NCBI GenBank assembly: GCA_029974015.1
Contig: JARKUF010000020.1
Location: 20,620-84,619 of the forward strand
Length of the DNA stretch: 64,000 nucleotides
Direction of reading: 5' to 3'
Origin: Spirochaetota bacterium
GTDB taxonomy: Bacteria; Spirochaetota; UBA4802; JAGODF01
This document shows positions 35,334 to 43,936 of the stretch, piece by piece. A program made the translations under genes and the position numbers. Position 1 is the stretch's first letter. Every line of letters begins with the position of its first letter. The notes under the pieces are model-generated. The model made no database searches. It saw nothing but the letters and a program-made list of their open reading frames with translations, and was not told the origin of the DNA.

Positions 35334-35715
35334 CTATTCTTCTTCAAAATAATCGCTATCGATTTTTTTAATATTGGGAACCTCTAAAAATTAAATTTTA
35401 GAGGTTCCCATAAATTGTAACTACTGGCATACTCAGGAATTAGGTTTTCCCGCCCGCCGAAGGCGGGCGGGAAAACCTAATTATTAGAGGCTGCCTATTG
35501 TATGTTACGGAAGTTGAAACGCCTAAATTATGGTCAATCATTAGTTCAGCTAACATTTTGCCATCAATTAGAATTACTTTTGGATCAATTGTATCGACAT
35601 AAGTTAAAGCATAGATGACATCAAGCCCGAGTTTATCCTCTTTAATAATTCCGTCGATTCCTTCATCGCCGCTTTGACCAATTGAACGGCCGGCATCAGT
35701 ACGTGAGCCGTCCCA
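35334..35715 (-). pseudogene. mrr: mrr restriction endonuclease remnant, interrupted by a 120-bp element
   Basis: Directly after the smc stop, in the same frame, the minus strand reads GSRTDAGRSIGQSGDEGIDG, then IIKEDKLGLDVIY, the start of the Mrr nuclease core. It then jumps to a segment ending DPKVILIDGKMLAELMIDHN and LGVSTSVTYN. About 40 codons with the expected Q-A-K active-site strand are missing between these, and the N-terminal DNA-binding half is absent. The frame is then broken by the element at 35376-35495. Joining across it (dropping one AATA) restores YNIKKIDSDYFEEE and a stop at 35336-35334, a typical Mrr end. Methylation-dependent restriction has therefore been lost in steps. 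Confidence 0.85.
35376..35495 (+). mobile_element. 120-bp MITE-like palindromic element with TATT target duplication
   Basis: Left palindrome GGGAACCTCTAAAAATT with its complement, linker ACTACTGGCATACTCAGG, a 19-bp perfect stem (35440-35458 with 35462-35480, GAA loop), and right end TTATTAGAGGCTGCC. The ends are imperfect inverted repeats. TATT precedes it (35372-35375) and follows it (35496-35499). It carries no gene, so a transposase would have to act in trans. Its insertion splits the mrr remnant exactly. Confidence 0.88.
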
Positions 35716-38466
35716 CTACCCGGACTTTCGCTCCAGCCTCTCCATCTTCAGGGAGACTATGCGAGACACTCCCGGCTCCGACATGGTAACGCCGTAGAGG
35801 GCCTCCCCGATGCTCATGGTCTTCTTGTTGTGGGTGACTATAATAAATTGCGTCTTTTTCGCGAACTCCCGGAGCATCTTCACAAAGCGGCCGATGTTCT
35901 CCTCGTCCAGAGGGGCGTCTATCTCATCGAGAAAGCAGAAAGGGGAAGGCTTCTCCATATAAGTCGCGAAAAGGAGGGCGATGGCCGTCAGGGCCCGTTC
36001 GCCCCCTGAGAGGAGGTTTATGTTCTTCGGCTTTTTCCCGGGGGGGCGGACCATGATCTCTATCCCGCTTTCCAGGACGTTTTCCGGGTCCTGAAGCTCG
36101 ATGTTCGCGTCGCCCCCTTCGAAGAGCTGTTTAAATATATCGGAAAAGTTCTTCTGGATGGCCTTGAAAGTCTTCATGAACATCTCGATGGATGTGCTGT
36201 TGATGTCCTCGATAACGGAGAGGATGTCCTCCCTCGCCTTCTCGATGTCTTTCTTCTGGCCTATATAGTACTCGAAGCGCTTCTTTAAATCGCGGAATTC
36301 TTCTATGGCGAGATTGTTGATGGGACCGAGGTCCTGGATACGTTTTTTCACGTCCTGGATGTTTTTTACAAGCTCCGACTGTTCCAGCCTGTCCACGGCC
36401 AGGTTCTTCACTTCGGAAATCCGCTTTTCGTATTCCGTCCAGAGGTACTCCTCTATGCGGTCCACTCGGAAATTGAGCTCGATGATATTTTTGTCGATGT
36501 CGCCTATTCGCTCCACGATCCTCTTTAAGTTTTCCATGTCCTTTTGCGACACGTCCTTGCGCCCTTCTATTTTGCTGTCGATGCCGCTGCGTTTTTCGGT
36601 GAGCTCACGGATGCTTTTGTTCAGGGTTTCCGATTTCTCGCTGAACTGTACCAGGTTCGACTCCCATTCTCCAATTTCCTTTTCACAGGCGCTTACAATC
36701 GAATCACAGCGCCTTATTTCCTCGCGGTAATTTTCAATCTGGTTTTCCACGTCGGAAATCTGCCGGGTGAGGTTTTCCAGGTGCTTCTCGGTCCAGGCCT
36801 TTTCGGTTTCACTCCGCGCCAGGTCCTTCTCCACCCGAGCCATCATTTCCTTCACATCGTCAAGCTCCGCCTGCTCGTTGCGGATAAACTCCTCAAGCTC
36901 CAGGTTCTGTCGGCGCAGGTCCTCAATGTAACCCGTCTCGTACCTTATCTTCCCGTCGATAGTTTCTTTCTCGGCGTGGATTCCCGTCCTGTCGAAGAGT
37001 ATCGACCGGAAGCCGTCCTCGAACCCCTCGAAGGCCGCAAGGTCCGCCTCAAGGGCCGCAAGGTCGATGCCCCGGAGGAGCTCCGCCGCCCCGGCGGCGT
37101 CCCCGACGGCGCACTTTTCCAGGGCCCCGTCTATCTTCCCCCTCGCGGCCTCAAAGGCCGCGTTTATGCGCCCACGGACCTCCTGGCGCTCCGCCTCGGA
37201 CCCGGCAAGCTCGGCTTTCCGCTTCTCAATGGCGTCCACTAACTTCTTTATTACCACTTCCAATTCTTCACGCAGGGCCGCGAGGCGCTCCTCAGCGGAC
37301 GCGACGCCCGCGCGGTTTTCTTCGATTTTGGCCCGAGAATTTTTTATCGATTCGATTTTTCTTTTTTTCGTTTCAAGGAAAGCCGCGAGCCTGTCGCGGT
37401 CCTCCTGTATCCGCTTGCGGATCTCCACGCCCGACTCTTCGTTTTTCTTCTTCTCCTCCGTGAGGCGGGCGTGGTTTTCGGTCCGCCCCTGAATGGCCCG
37501 TTCAATCCCCTGTTTCCTGACGCGCTGGTTTTCAATTTCCTTCCTGTTTTTTTCCGTGCGGGAATCGATGTCCTCTATGCGAATGCGGTAGGTGTGGAGC
37601 TCCTTGTCGAGCTCAAAAAGTTTCAACTGTATGTCGTTCTTCTGTTTCTCGTCCTGGTCGTTTTCCGCGGAAATGCGGGACACTCTCGCCGAAATCTCCT
37701 CGCGCTGTTTTTTCAGGCGTTCCAGGTCCTCCCCGAGCTTTCCCCGGCGGTCCTGGTGCTCGCGGTATTTAATTAAATTGTACTTTATGTCGTGGTCCCC
37801 CAGGGCCCCCTTCAGCGACAGGTACTGCTTCGTTTTCTCCGCCTGCTTCGCCTTAAGGTCTTTCTCGCGCTCAATTTCGCCGATAATATCGTTTATGCGC
37901 TCGAGGTTAACCCCCGTGTCCTGAAGCTTGCGAAGCGATTCTTTCTTCTGGAGCTTGTACTTGGAAACCCCCGCCGCCTCCTCGAAGATGTAGCGGCGGT
38001 CCTCTGCGCTTGAGGAGAGAATGAGGTCAATCTTCCCCTGCTCCATGACGGAGTAGTTCGCCTTCCCTATTCCGGTATCCATGAAGAGCTGGTCGATATC
38101 TTTGAGGCGGACGGGCGACTTGTTGATGAGGTATTCCGATTCGCCGTCCCGGAAGAGCCGCCGGGTAACGGTGACGGATGGAGAGTCAAAGCTTAATATG
38201 CTCCCCGTGTTGTCGATGGTGATGGAGACCTCCGCGAGTGAAAGCCCCTTCCGGGAGTCGGTGCCGGAAAATATCACGTCCTCCATCTTCGAGCCCCGGA
38301 TGGCCCTGGCCTGCTTCTCGCCGAGGACCCAGCGCATCGAGTCGACGATATTCGATTTTCCGCACCCATTGGGCCCCACGATGACGGTGATACCCTGGCC
38401 AAACTCGACCCTGGTTTTTTCCGGGAACGATTTAAACCCGAAGAGGTCTATCGACTTCAGATACAT
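35716..38466 (-). CDS. smc: Chromosome segregation protein SMC (short middle region)
   Basis: A 916-residue SMC ATPase that organises and separates chromosomes with ScpA/ScpB. The N-terminal head has GFKSFPEKT and Walker A GPNGCGKSN; the C-terminal head has signature LLSGGERALTAIALLFA and Walker B FLDEIDAPLDEEN. Long coiled coils lie between. Canonical bacterial SMC is about 1150-1190 residues with a 150-residue hinge. Here the middle (about residues 400-500) is mostly helical, and I do not see the hinge's Gly-rich strands; a small segment FEGFEDGFRSILFDRTGIHA is the only non-coil part. Spirochaete SMCs tend to be short. No scp genes are adjacent. Confidence 0.93.
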   Translation of the reverse strand: MYLKSIDLFGFKSFPEKTRVEFGQGITVIVGPNGCGKSNIVDSMRWVLGEKQARAIRGSKMEDVIFSGTDSRKGLSLAEVSITIDNTGSILSFDSPSVTVTRRLFRDGESEYLINKSPVRLKDIDQLFMDTGIGKANYSVMEQGKIDLILSSSAEDRRYIFEEAAGVSKYKLQKKESLRKLQDTGVNLERINDIIGEIEREKDLKAKQAEKTKQYLSLKGALGDHDIKYNLIKYREHQDRRGKLGEDLERLKKQREEISARVSRISAENDQDEKQKNDIQLKLFELDKELHTYRIRIEDIDSRTEKNRKEIENQRVRKQGIERAIQGRTENHARLTEEKKKNEESGVEIRKRIQEDRDRLAAFLETKKRKIESIKNSRAKIEENRAGVASAEERLAALREELEVVIKKLVDAIEKRKAELAGSEAERQEVRGRINAAFEAARGKIDGALEKCAVGDAAGAAELLRGIDLAALEADLAAFEGFEDGFRSILFDRTGIHAEKETIDGKIRYETGYIEDLRRQNLELEEFIRNEQAELDDVKEMMARVEKDLARSETEKAWTEKHLENLTRQISDVENQIENYREEIRRCDSIVSACEKEIGEWESNLVQFSEKSETLNKSIRELTEKRSGIDSKIEGRKDVSQKDMENLKRIVERIGDIDKNIIELNFRVDRIEEYLWTEYEKRISEVKNLAVDRLEQSELVKNIQDVKKRIQDLGPINNLAIEEFRDLKKRFEYYIGQKKDIEKAREDILSVIEDINSTSIEMFMKTFKAIQKNFSDIFKQLFEGGDANIELQDPENVLESGIEIMVRPPGKKPKNINLLSGGERALTAIALLFATYMEKPSPFCFLDEIDAPLDEENIGRFVKMLREFAKKTQFIIVTHNKKTMSIGEALYGVTMSEPGVSRIVSLKMERLERKSG

Positions 38467-38576
38467 GGAATTATCTCATTGACATGCGCACATTATGATG
38501 GATATTGAGCGAAAACGTCCGCAAAGAAGCTATTAGCAGTCCCGACGCCTTTTGCGGCAAGAAAAATTTATACCCC

Positions 38577-39140
38577 ATGATAAAAAGAAACGCACAAGAA
38601 GGGACGCCGTTTCCGCCCCCCTTTCTCCGGGGGGCCGTCGCAGCGGCCCTCATCGCCCTTTGCGCCTGTTCCACCCTCTCCCGACCGGGGGAGTATCGGC
38701 ACAAAGTCGTGCGGTCGGGGTCCTCGGATGAATCCACGCTGGCGGAACAAAAAATCGCCGAAGGCGCAACCTACCAGGTTTTTTTCAGCCTCCGAAAGGA
38801 GGAAAAATGCCTCAAAATTGCCTTCAGCTCAAGAATCAGGGAAGCGACATTAAAGAAGACTTTCCAGAGCGATGTGAACACCTATTTTATCATAGAGAAG
38901 AGCGTGGACATCGAACGCTTCAAAGACGAGAAGAAAACCATCTTCTACGAAATAGGACGCAATTTCGATCTCCGATGGAACCTGAGCAACACCATGGTGA
39001 CCTGCTCCGACAGCGCCGACCCTCTGCGAAAGCTCGACACCGGGCTTTACAGAATCAGGTTTTCAAGCCTCAAGGCACCCTCATTTGAGTACGTCCTCGA
39101 AATCTACAGCAATAATGGGCCCGTGTCCTTCGGTTTTTAA
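38577..39140 (+). CDS. Lipoprotein, unknown
   Basis: 187 residues from the ATG at 38577, chosen because it gives a normal lipoprotein signal (basic start, hydrophobic AAALIALCAC, Cys about 31); the frame is open further upstream. The mature part is strand-rich (YQVFFSLRKEEKCLKIAFSS, TYFIIEKSVDIERF, GLYRIRFSS). No family recognised. It is divergent from smc with about 110 bases between. Ribosome site not evident. Confidence 0.7.
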   Translation: MIKRNAQEGTPFPPPFLRGAVAAALIALCACSTLSRPGEYRHKVVRSGSSDESTLAEQKIAEGATYQVFFSLRKEEKCLKIAFSSRIREATLKKTFQSDVNTYFIIEKSVDIERFKDEKKTIFYEIGRNFDLRWNLSNTMVTCSDSADPLRKLDTGLYRIRFSSLKAPSFEYVLEIYSNNGPVSFGF

Positions 39141-39149
39141 CTTACAGAT

Positions 39150-39230
39150 ACCCCTAAAAATTAAAAATTTTTTAGGTTCCCATGATTTGTGAATACTGGC
39201 ATACTTAGAACTCAGATTTTCCCGGCCTTT
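39150..39230 (+). repeat. Degenerate left part of the palindromic element
   Basis: ACCCCTAAAAATTAAAAATT and TTTAGGTTCCC form an imperfect palindrome. They are followed by the shared linker (ATACTGGCATACTTAGAACT) and the opening of the stem (TTTTCCCGG). The right half is missing. Confidence 0.65.
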
Positions 39231-39258
39231 ACTTTTTTAGCTTTTCATAAAAAAAACC

Positions 39259-39306
39259 TTGACGTTTTGACTTTATCATATTACAATATCTACATATCTT
39301 AATATG
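39259..39306 (+). promoter_or_regulatory. Promoter with overlapping inverted repeats upstream of the ArsR-methyltransferase
   Basis: TTGACG (39259-39264), 17-base spacer, TACAAT (39282-39287). Inverted repeat ATATT-AC-AATAT (39278-39289) covers the -10 box, and CATAT-CTTA-ATATG (39293-39306) covers the start site and the ATG. This is the placement expected for autorepression by the ArsR domain encoded next. The predicted leader is only about 10 bases. Confidence 0.65.
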
Positions 39307-40221
39307 GTAATATTCGTGACGCTCCTCCATCAGTTGAAATCCCTCGCCGACGAAACCCGTCTCAGGATATTCAATCTCCTCCTGAAGCACGAGCTGAACG
39401 TGAACGATATCGTCGCCGCCCTGGACTTGGGCCAGCCACGGGTTTCCCGGCATTTGAAAATCCTCTCCGACGCAGGCCTCGTCATCTCCAGGCGTGACGG
39501 CTCATGGGTTTTTTACCGCGCCGCCGAGGGCCCCGGCATAAGAGGGGAGTACCGCGCCCTCATTGAGGGCGATGAAACAATGGCCCGGGAGCTGGAGAAG
39601 CTCAAGGAGAAGCTCCACGAAAAAGGGCGGGAAAAAACCGTCTTCTACGACGCCATGGCCCCGGAGTGGGACTCCCTGAAGCGGGGTATTATCGGAAACG
39701 CCCATATCACCGGGGAGATAATTCGCCGCATGGGGCGCTGCGGGACCGCCGCGGACCTCGGCTGCGGCACCGGCGAGCTTCTCCCCCTTATGAAGGGTAA
39801 AGCCTCCAGGGTGATAGGCGTGGACCGCTCCCCCCGGATGTTAGATGAAGCGCGGAGGCGCATGGGCAGGAACGGAAAGAGCATCGAGCTTCGCATCGGG
39901 GAGCTGGAGCACCTGCCCATGCGGGACGGCGAGGCGGACCTCGCCGTGGTGAACATGGTGCTCCACCATCTCACGGCCCCCCCGGAGGGCATCCGGGAGG
40001 CGGCCCGGGTTCTCAAGAAGGGGAAACGCCTCATCATCGTTGACCTGGAAAAGCACGGCCGCGAAGAATTCAGGCAATCCTATGGCCACCGCTGGCTCGG
40101 CTTCACCGGCGAGGAAATGTCCCGGTGGCTTAAGGACGCCGGCTTCGCCGTCGCGGAAACCAGGATGTTCGACACAGGGCGGGGACTTAATGTGGCGCTT
40201 TTCGCCGCCACGAAAAAATAA
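39304..40221 (+). CDS. ArsR-type regulator fused to SAM methyltransferase
   Basis: A 305-residue protein. Residues 5-85 are an ArsR winged helix ([19 protein letters not shown], then [20 protein letters not shown]). Residues 115-300 are a class I methyltransferase with motif [16 protein letters not shown] and VVNMVLHHL. It lies 43 bases upstream of ahcY. In Proteobacteria the ArsR-type regulator SahR controls S-adenosylhomocysteine recycling and senses SAH. A SAM/SAH-binding domain on this protein next to ahcY suggests the same logic, with the methyltransferase fold acting as the sensor; catalysis is possible but unproved. The ATG at 39304 leaves almost no leader; a GTG at 39316 is an alternative. 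Confidence 0.88.
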   Translation: MVIFVTLLHQLKSLADETRLRIFNLLLKHELNVNDIVAALDLGQPRVSRHLKILSDAGLVISRRDGSWVFYRAAEGPGIRGEYRALIEGDETMARELEKLKEKLHEKGREKTVFYDAMAPEWDSLKRGIIGNAHITGEIIRRMGRCGTAADLGCGTGELLPLMKGKASRVIGVDRSPRMLDEARRRMGRNGKSIELRIGELEHLPMRDGEADLAVVNMVLHHLTAPPEGIREAARVLKKGKRLIIVDLEKHGREEFRQSYGHRWLGFTGEEMSRWLKDAGFAVAETRMFDTGRGLNVALFAATKK

Positions 40222-40264
40222 CAATCCACCAACTCTGGAACAAAACCTTAAACGGAGAAACGAA

Positions 40265-41704
40265 ATGAACGTGAAAGCATCGAAGTACATTGAAGTCGAC
40301 AGGACCCTGCCCTACAGGGTGGCGGACCTTTCCCTGGCCGAATGGGGCCGCAAGGAGATAGAGCTCGCCGAAGCGGAAATGCCGGGCCTCATGGCATGCC
40401 GTGAGAAATACGGCCCCCGGAAGCCCCTTAAAGGATTTAAGGTGATGGGGAGCCTCCACATGACCATCCAGACGGCGGTCCTCATTGAAACGCTGAAGGC
40501 ACTTGGCGCCGATCTGCGCTGGGCCTCCTGCAATATCTTCTCCACTCAGGACCACGCCGCCGCCGCCATCGCTAAAGCGGGAAGCGCCGCGGTCTTCGCC
40601 TGGAAGGGGGAAACCCTGGAGGAGTACTGGTGGTGCACGGAACAGGCCCTCACCTGGCCCGACGGTTCCGGCCCCAACCTCATCGTGGACGATGGAGGCG
40701 ACGCCACCCTCATGGTACACTGGGGCGTGAAAGCCGAGAAGGACCCCTCCTTCCTGGATAAAGACCCCGGAAACAAGGAGGCCCGCATCATCCTCGACCG
40801 CATTCGCGAAGGGCTCGCCAGGGACAGGACGCGCTGGGCGAAGGCAGCCGCCGAAATTCGCGGAGTCTCCGAGGAGACTACCACGGGGGTGCACCGGCTT
40901 TACCACATGGCGAAAACCGGGGAGCTCCTCTTCCCCGCCATCAATGTGAACGACTCCGTCACCAAGTCGAAATTCGACAACCTCTACGGATGCCGCGAGT
41001 CCCTTGCGGACGGCATCAAACGCGCCACGGACATCATGGTGGCGGGCAAAATAGTCGTGGTGGCGGGCTACGGGGACGTTGGAAAAGGCTGCTGCCAGTC
41101 CATGCGCGGGTTCGGCGCCCGGGTCCTCGTCACCGAAATCGACCCCATCTGCGCCCTTCAGGCCGCCATGGAAGGCTATGAGGTGACCACCATGGAAGAT
41201 GCGGCCCCCATCGCCGACATCTTCGTCACCTCCACGGGCAATGTGGACGTCATCACCGGCGGGCACATGGAAAAAATGAAGGACGGCGCCATCGTCTGCA
41301 ATATCGGCCACTTCGACAGTGAGATTGCCATGCACTATCTGGAAGAGAACACCCGGTGCCGAAAGGAGACCATCAAGCCCCAGGTGGACAAATGGACCCT
41401 GGAATCCGGGCGCTCCATTATCGTCCTGGCGGAGGGGCGCCTGGTGAACCTCGGCTGCGCCACGGGCCATCCCAGCTTCGTGATGTCCAACAGCTTCACA
41501 AACCAGACCCTGGCCCAGGTCCGCCTTGCCTCGGAGCAGCACGAAAAAAAAGTGTACACCCTCTCCAAGGAGCTCGACGAGGAAGTGGCGCGCCTCCATC
41601 TGGGAAAGTTAGGAGTAAAGCTCACGAAACTCAACCAGAAGCAGGCGGACTACATAGGGGTAAAGATAGAAGGGCCCTACAAACCCGAGCATTACAGATA
41701 TTGA
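40265..41704 (+). CDS. ahcY: S-adenosylhomocysteine hydrolase
   Basis: A 479-residue NAD enzyme that splits S-adenosylhomocysteine to adenosine and homocysteine, removing the product inhibitor of methyltransferases. Visible marks: [16 protein letters not shown], the NAD fold [32 protein letters not shown] with the Lys that contacts substrate, [15 protein letters not shown], and the C-terminal [13 protein letters not shown] that closes the site. It starts at the ATG at 40265 after GGAGAA; the frame is open upstream, but that part overlaps the regulator. A perfect GC palindrome (41707-41722) follows the stop. Probably regulated by the upstream ArsR-methyltransferase. Confidence 0.98.
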   Translation: MNVKASKYIEVDRTLPYRVADLSLAEWGRKEIELAEAEMPGLMACREKYGPRKPLKGFKVMGSLHMTIQTAVLIETLKALGADLRWASCNIFSTQDHAAAAIAKAGSAAVFAWKGETLEEYWWCTEQALTWPDGSGPNLIVDDGGDATLMVHWGVKAEKDPSFLDKDPGNKEARIILDRIREGLARDRTRWAKAAAEIRGVSEETTTGVHRLYHMAKTGELLFPAINVNDSVTKSKFDNLYGCRESLADGIKRATDIMVAGKIVVVAGYGDVGKGCCQSMRGFGARVLVTEIDPICALQAAMEGYEVTTMEDAAPIADIFVTSTGNVDVITGGHMEKMKDGAIVCNIGHFDSEIAMHYLEENTRCRKETIKPQVDKWTLESGRSIIVLAEGRLVNLGCATGHPSFVMSNSFTNQTLAQVRLASEQHEKKVYTLSKELDEEVARLHLGKLGVKLTKLNQKQADYIGVKIEGPYKPEHYRY

Positions 41705-41747
41705 TTTCCCGCGGCCGCGGGAGAGAATATATTACGCGCGGGCAAAA

Positions 41748-42134
41748 ATGATTTCCCTTTATGTTATGTACTTCGGGGTTGCCCTGGCATTGATGGGTTC
41801 CGTGGAGCTCACATTTCGTGAGAGGGCCTTCCGGTTCTGGCTGAAGTGGTTCCGCCACCGCTTCTTCTCCCTCCACGGGGTCCTCCTTATCGCGCTGGGG
41901 TTCCCCCTTACGTTCTACAAAGGAGCGTGGTCCACCTTCGTCTTCATCGTGGGGCTCGTCATGGTCCTCACGGGCCCCTTCATCCTCATATACCCGGAGA
42001 AGATGCGGAAATCCTTCGACGATATTTCGCAGGAGGCGGGGGACGGAGCTCTGCGGGGGCTTGTGGCTTTCGACGCTTTTGCCCGTGTTGCCATCGGGGC
42101 GGCCTTCGCCTGGTGCGCCATGTTACCTGCCTGA
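41748..42134 (+). CDS. Small membrane protein, unknown
   Basis: A 128-residue protein with about four membrane segments (3-20, 45-60, 62-80, 107-126). The central part, HRFFSLHGVLLIALGFPLTF, loosely resembles DUF2065/YjeT-like small membrane proteins. It lies 43 bases after ahcY on the same strand, and no terminator with a T-run separates them. Function unknown. Confidence 0.6.
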   Translation: MISLYVMYFGVALALMGSVELTFRERAFRFWLKWFRHRFFSLHGVLLIALGFPLTFYKGAWSTFVFIVGLVMVLTGPFILIYPEKMRKSFDDISQEAGDGALRGLVAFDAFARVAIGAAFAWCAMLPA

Positions 42135-42196
42135 GTCCCTTTTTTTATTTTTTACCTTTCCTTCTGATTTTATCGATAATCAACAAAAGAAAGAAT

Positions 42197-43681
42197 TTAT
42201 TCCTCAGCCTCCCCGGCCCTTGTTTTAAGTTTTTCGTGATACGATTGCAGGCGGCCCTCGGCCGCGAGGTCGAAGCGCTCAAGCACCAGCTCCTCTATGA
42301 AGGGATGCTCATACTTCCTTTCCTCGATTCCCACCAGCATGTTCGCCAGATAAACCGTGAAAACGATATCGCGGAACTCTTCGCTGGCGTCCAGAGGTGA
42401 ATGGTGATGCTGGATGGCCTCTATGAGGTAATCCGGGAAATTCCATCGCCTGGCTATGAGGCCTCCCAGGGCCGAGTGTCCTATGCCTATGGAGACCTCC
42501 TCGAGGACCGTGGAGTTGATGATTTTCCTGTCGCTGGTGATTGCCGCGATTTTCTGCATGAGGGCCAGGTCCGCGGATAGGAGCCCTATCATCCCCAGGT
42601 CGTGGAGGAGCCCCGCGGTGACAATATTCTCTACTCTCACCGAAAGCCTGTAGTCCTGGGAGATGAAGCGCGCATAGAGGGAGACATTGTTGCAGTGTTC
42701 CCATATTTCCTCGAACTTCTCATACCTGCTGTCCATGATGCTGCGGGCGCTGCTCACCATTAGGAGGGCGCGGACATTTTTAAGGCCGATAGTTTTCACC
42801 GCGTCGACCACATTGTAAACCCGCTTTCCGCTGATAAACCCCGCTGAGTTCGAAAGCCGCACCACATCGGAGGCCAGGGCGGGGTCCCGTTCAATTGTAG
42901 CGGCGATGGCCTCGATTGTGGAGTCGGGGTCGTCGCATAGTCCGATAAGCTTGACAATGGTTTTCGGAAAGGTGGGAATCCCGTTGATTTTGCCTAATAT
43001 CTGCCGCTTTATCTCCGTGGTGATTTCCTGGGGCTTCAGGTTCACCGGAACACGCAGGGCCGCGACGGTCACGCCCCTTTCCGATTTCACCGTGAGGTTT
43101 TTAGGATCGACGCCCATGTTCTTCAGCATGAAGATCGCCAGGACCAGGCCCACCCCCCCGCCTTCCGAGGAGTCCTGTATCTCACCGAACACCTCCATGA
43201 AGTGGCCGGAGCGCATGCCCCGGTCCAACCTGAGTCGCACCCTTTCGAGCTCGTCCTCCATGGCGGGCACATTGTTCTCCACCTCCACGATAAAGTCGTC
43301 CCCCTCGAACCGGAAATTGATCGTCACCTTCAGGTCTCCGGCAAGGAGCTCGCTCTCCATATTCTGTGCAAGGTCCTTTTTCTTAACGGCGTACTCGGCC
43401 ATGACGGCCCGGTAGTCCTCCCGGTTGTTGATGTCGCGGCCTAACTTCCGGAAAAGGAGCCTCTTTGCGTTGGCCTTCTGGGCGTTTTCCGCAAGTTCCC
43501 TTACGACAGTTACCATCGAGTTCAGGATGAACAGGGAATCCGTCATGGTGAGGGCCTTCACCAGCAGTGAATTTACGATGTTCATTGCGCGGTCACCCAT
43601 GTGCCTGAATTCGACGCTTACGGGCTCCCGCAAACTGATGCGCCTGATGAGGTTTTTTGTATCCATTGGCGTTTCTTTCAT
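42197..43681 (-). CDS. GHKL ATPase-like domain fused to HDOD domain
   Basis: A 494-residue cytoplasmic protein. Residues 30-215 look like a GHKL (histidine-kinase-type) ATP-binding fold without a His acceptor: N-box VRELAENAQKANAKRL, a V-E-V-E-N-N strand, and glycine-rich box SSEGGGVGLVLAIFMLKNMG. Residues 225-430 are an HDOD domain (INGIPTFPKTIVKLIGL, TIERDPALASDVVRLSNSAG, LLHDLGMIGLL). HDOD proteins are signalling scaffolds. A kinase-like ATPase joined to HDOD is unusual; it might act as an anti-sigma-like kinase or an ATP sensor. It converges with the small membrane gene and is divergent from miaB. Confidence 0.85.
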   Translation of the reverse strand: MKETPMDTKNLIRRISLREPVSVEFRHMGDRAMNIVNSLLVKALTMTDSLFILNSMVTVVRELAENAQKANAKRLLFRKLGRDINNREDYRAVMAEYAVKKKDLAQNMESELLAGDLKVTINFRFEGDDFIVEVENNVPAMEDELERVRLRLDRGMRSGHFMEVFGEIQDSSEGGGVGLVLAIFMLKNMGVDPKNLTVKSERGVTVAALRVPVNLKPQEITTEIKRQILGKINGIPTFPKTIVKLIGLCDDPDSTIEAIAATIERDPALASDVVRLSNSAGFISGKRVYNVVDAVKTIGLKNVRALLMVSSARSIMDSRYEKFEEIWEHCNNVSLYARFISQDYRLSVRVENIVTAGLLHDLGMIGLLSADLALMQKIAAITSDRKIINSTVLEEVSIGIGHSALGGLIARRWNFPDYLIEAIQHHHSPLDASEEFRDIVFTVYLANMLVGIEERKYEHPFIEELVLERFDLAAEGRLQSYHEKLKTRAGEAEE

Positions 43682-43936
43682 TTTTTCCCGGACCCTATAC
43701 CCATGGGGAATGTTTTTAGCGGCCTCCGGCGGCTGATGATAGGCCTATGCCTTCGAACACAGCACCACATATCCTTCGGGACGTCAATTTCTTTACATAT
43801 TGTGTATAAAAAGCGGGGAAACCCTCGCCGGGTCCTTTTTTTTATTTACAATACGCCGCCGCCCATGGGTAGTATAACCATGGCCCTTACGGGACATATC
43901 CTATGCTCGGTCCACGTATCGGGAAGCCGCACAGCG

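Noticed and set aside
35440..35480. GC stem of the mobile element read as a terminator for the mrr/smc side
   Set aside because: There is no following T-run on either strand, and the same stem recurs in other copies as part of the element.
40187..41599. Long minus-strand frame of 470 codons
   Set aside because: It is the antisense shadow of ahcY, whose motifs are unambiguous; high GC third positions keep the opposite frame open.
41707..41722. Palindrome after ahcY as a regulator-binding site
   Set aside because: It is a pure GC palindrome after the stop with no second copy near a promoter; RNA hairpin is the simpler reading.
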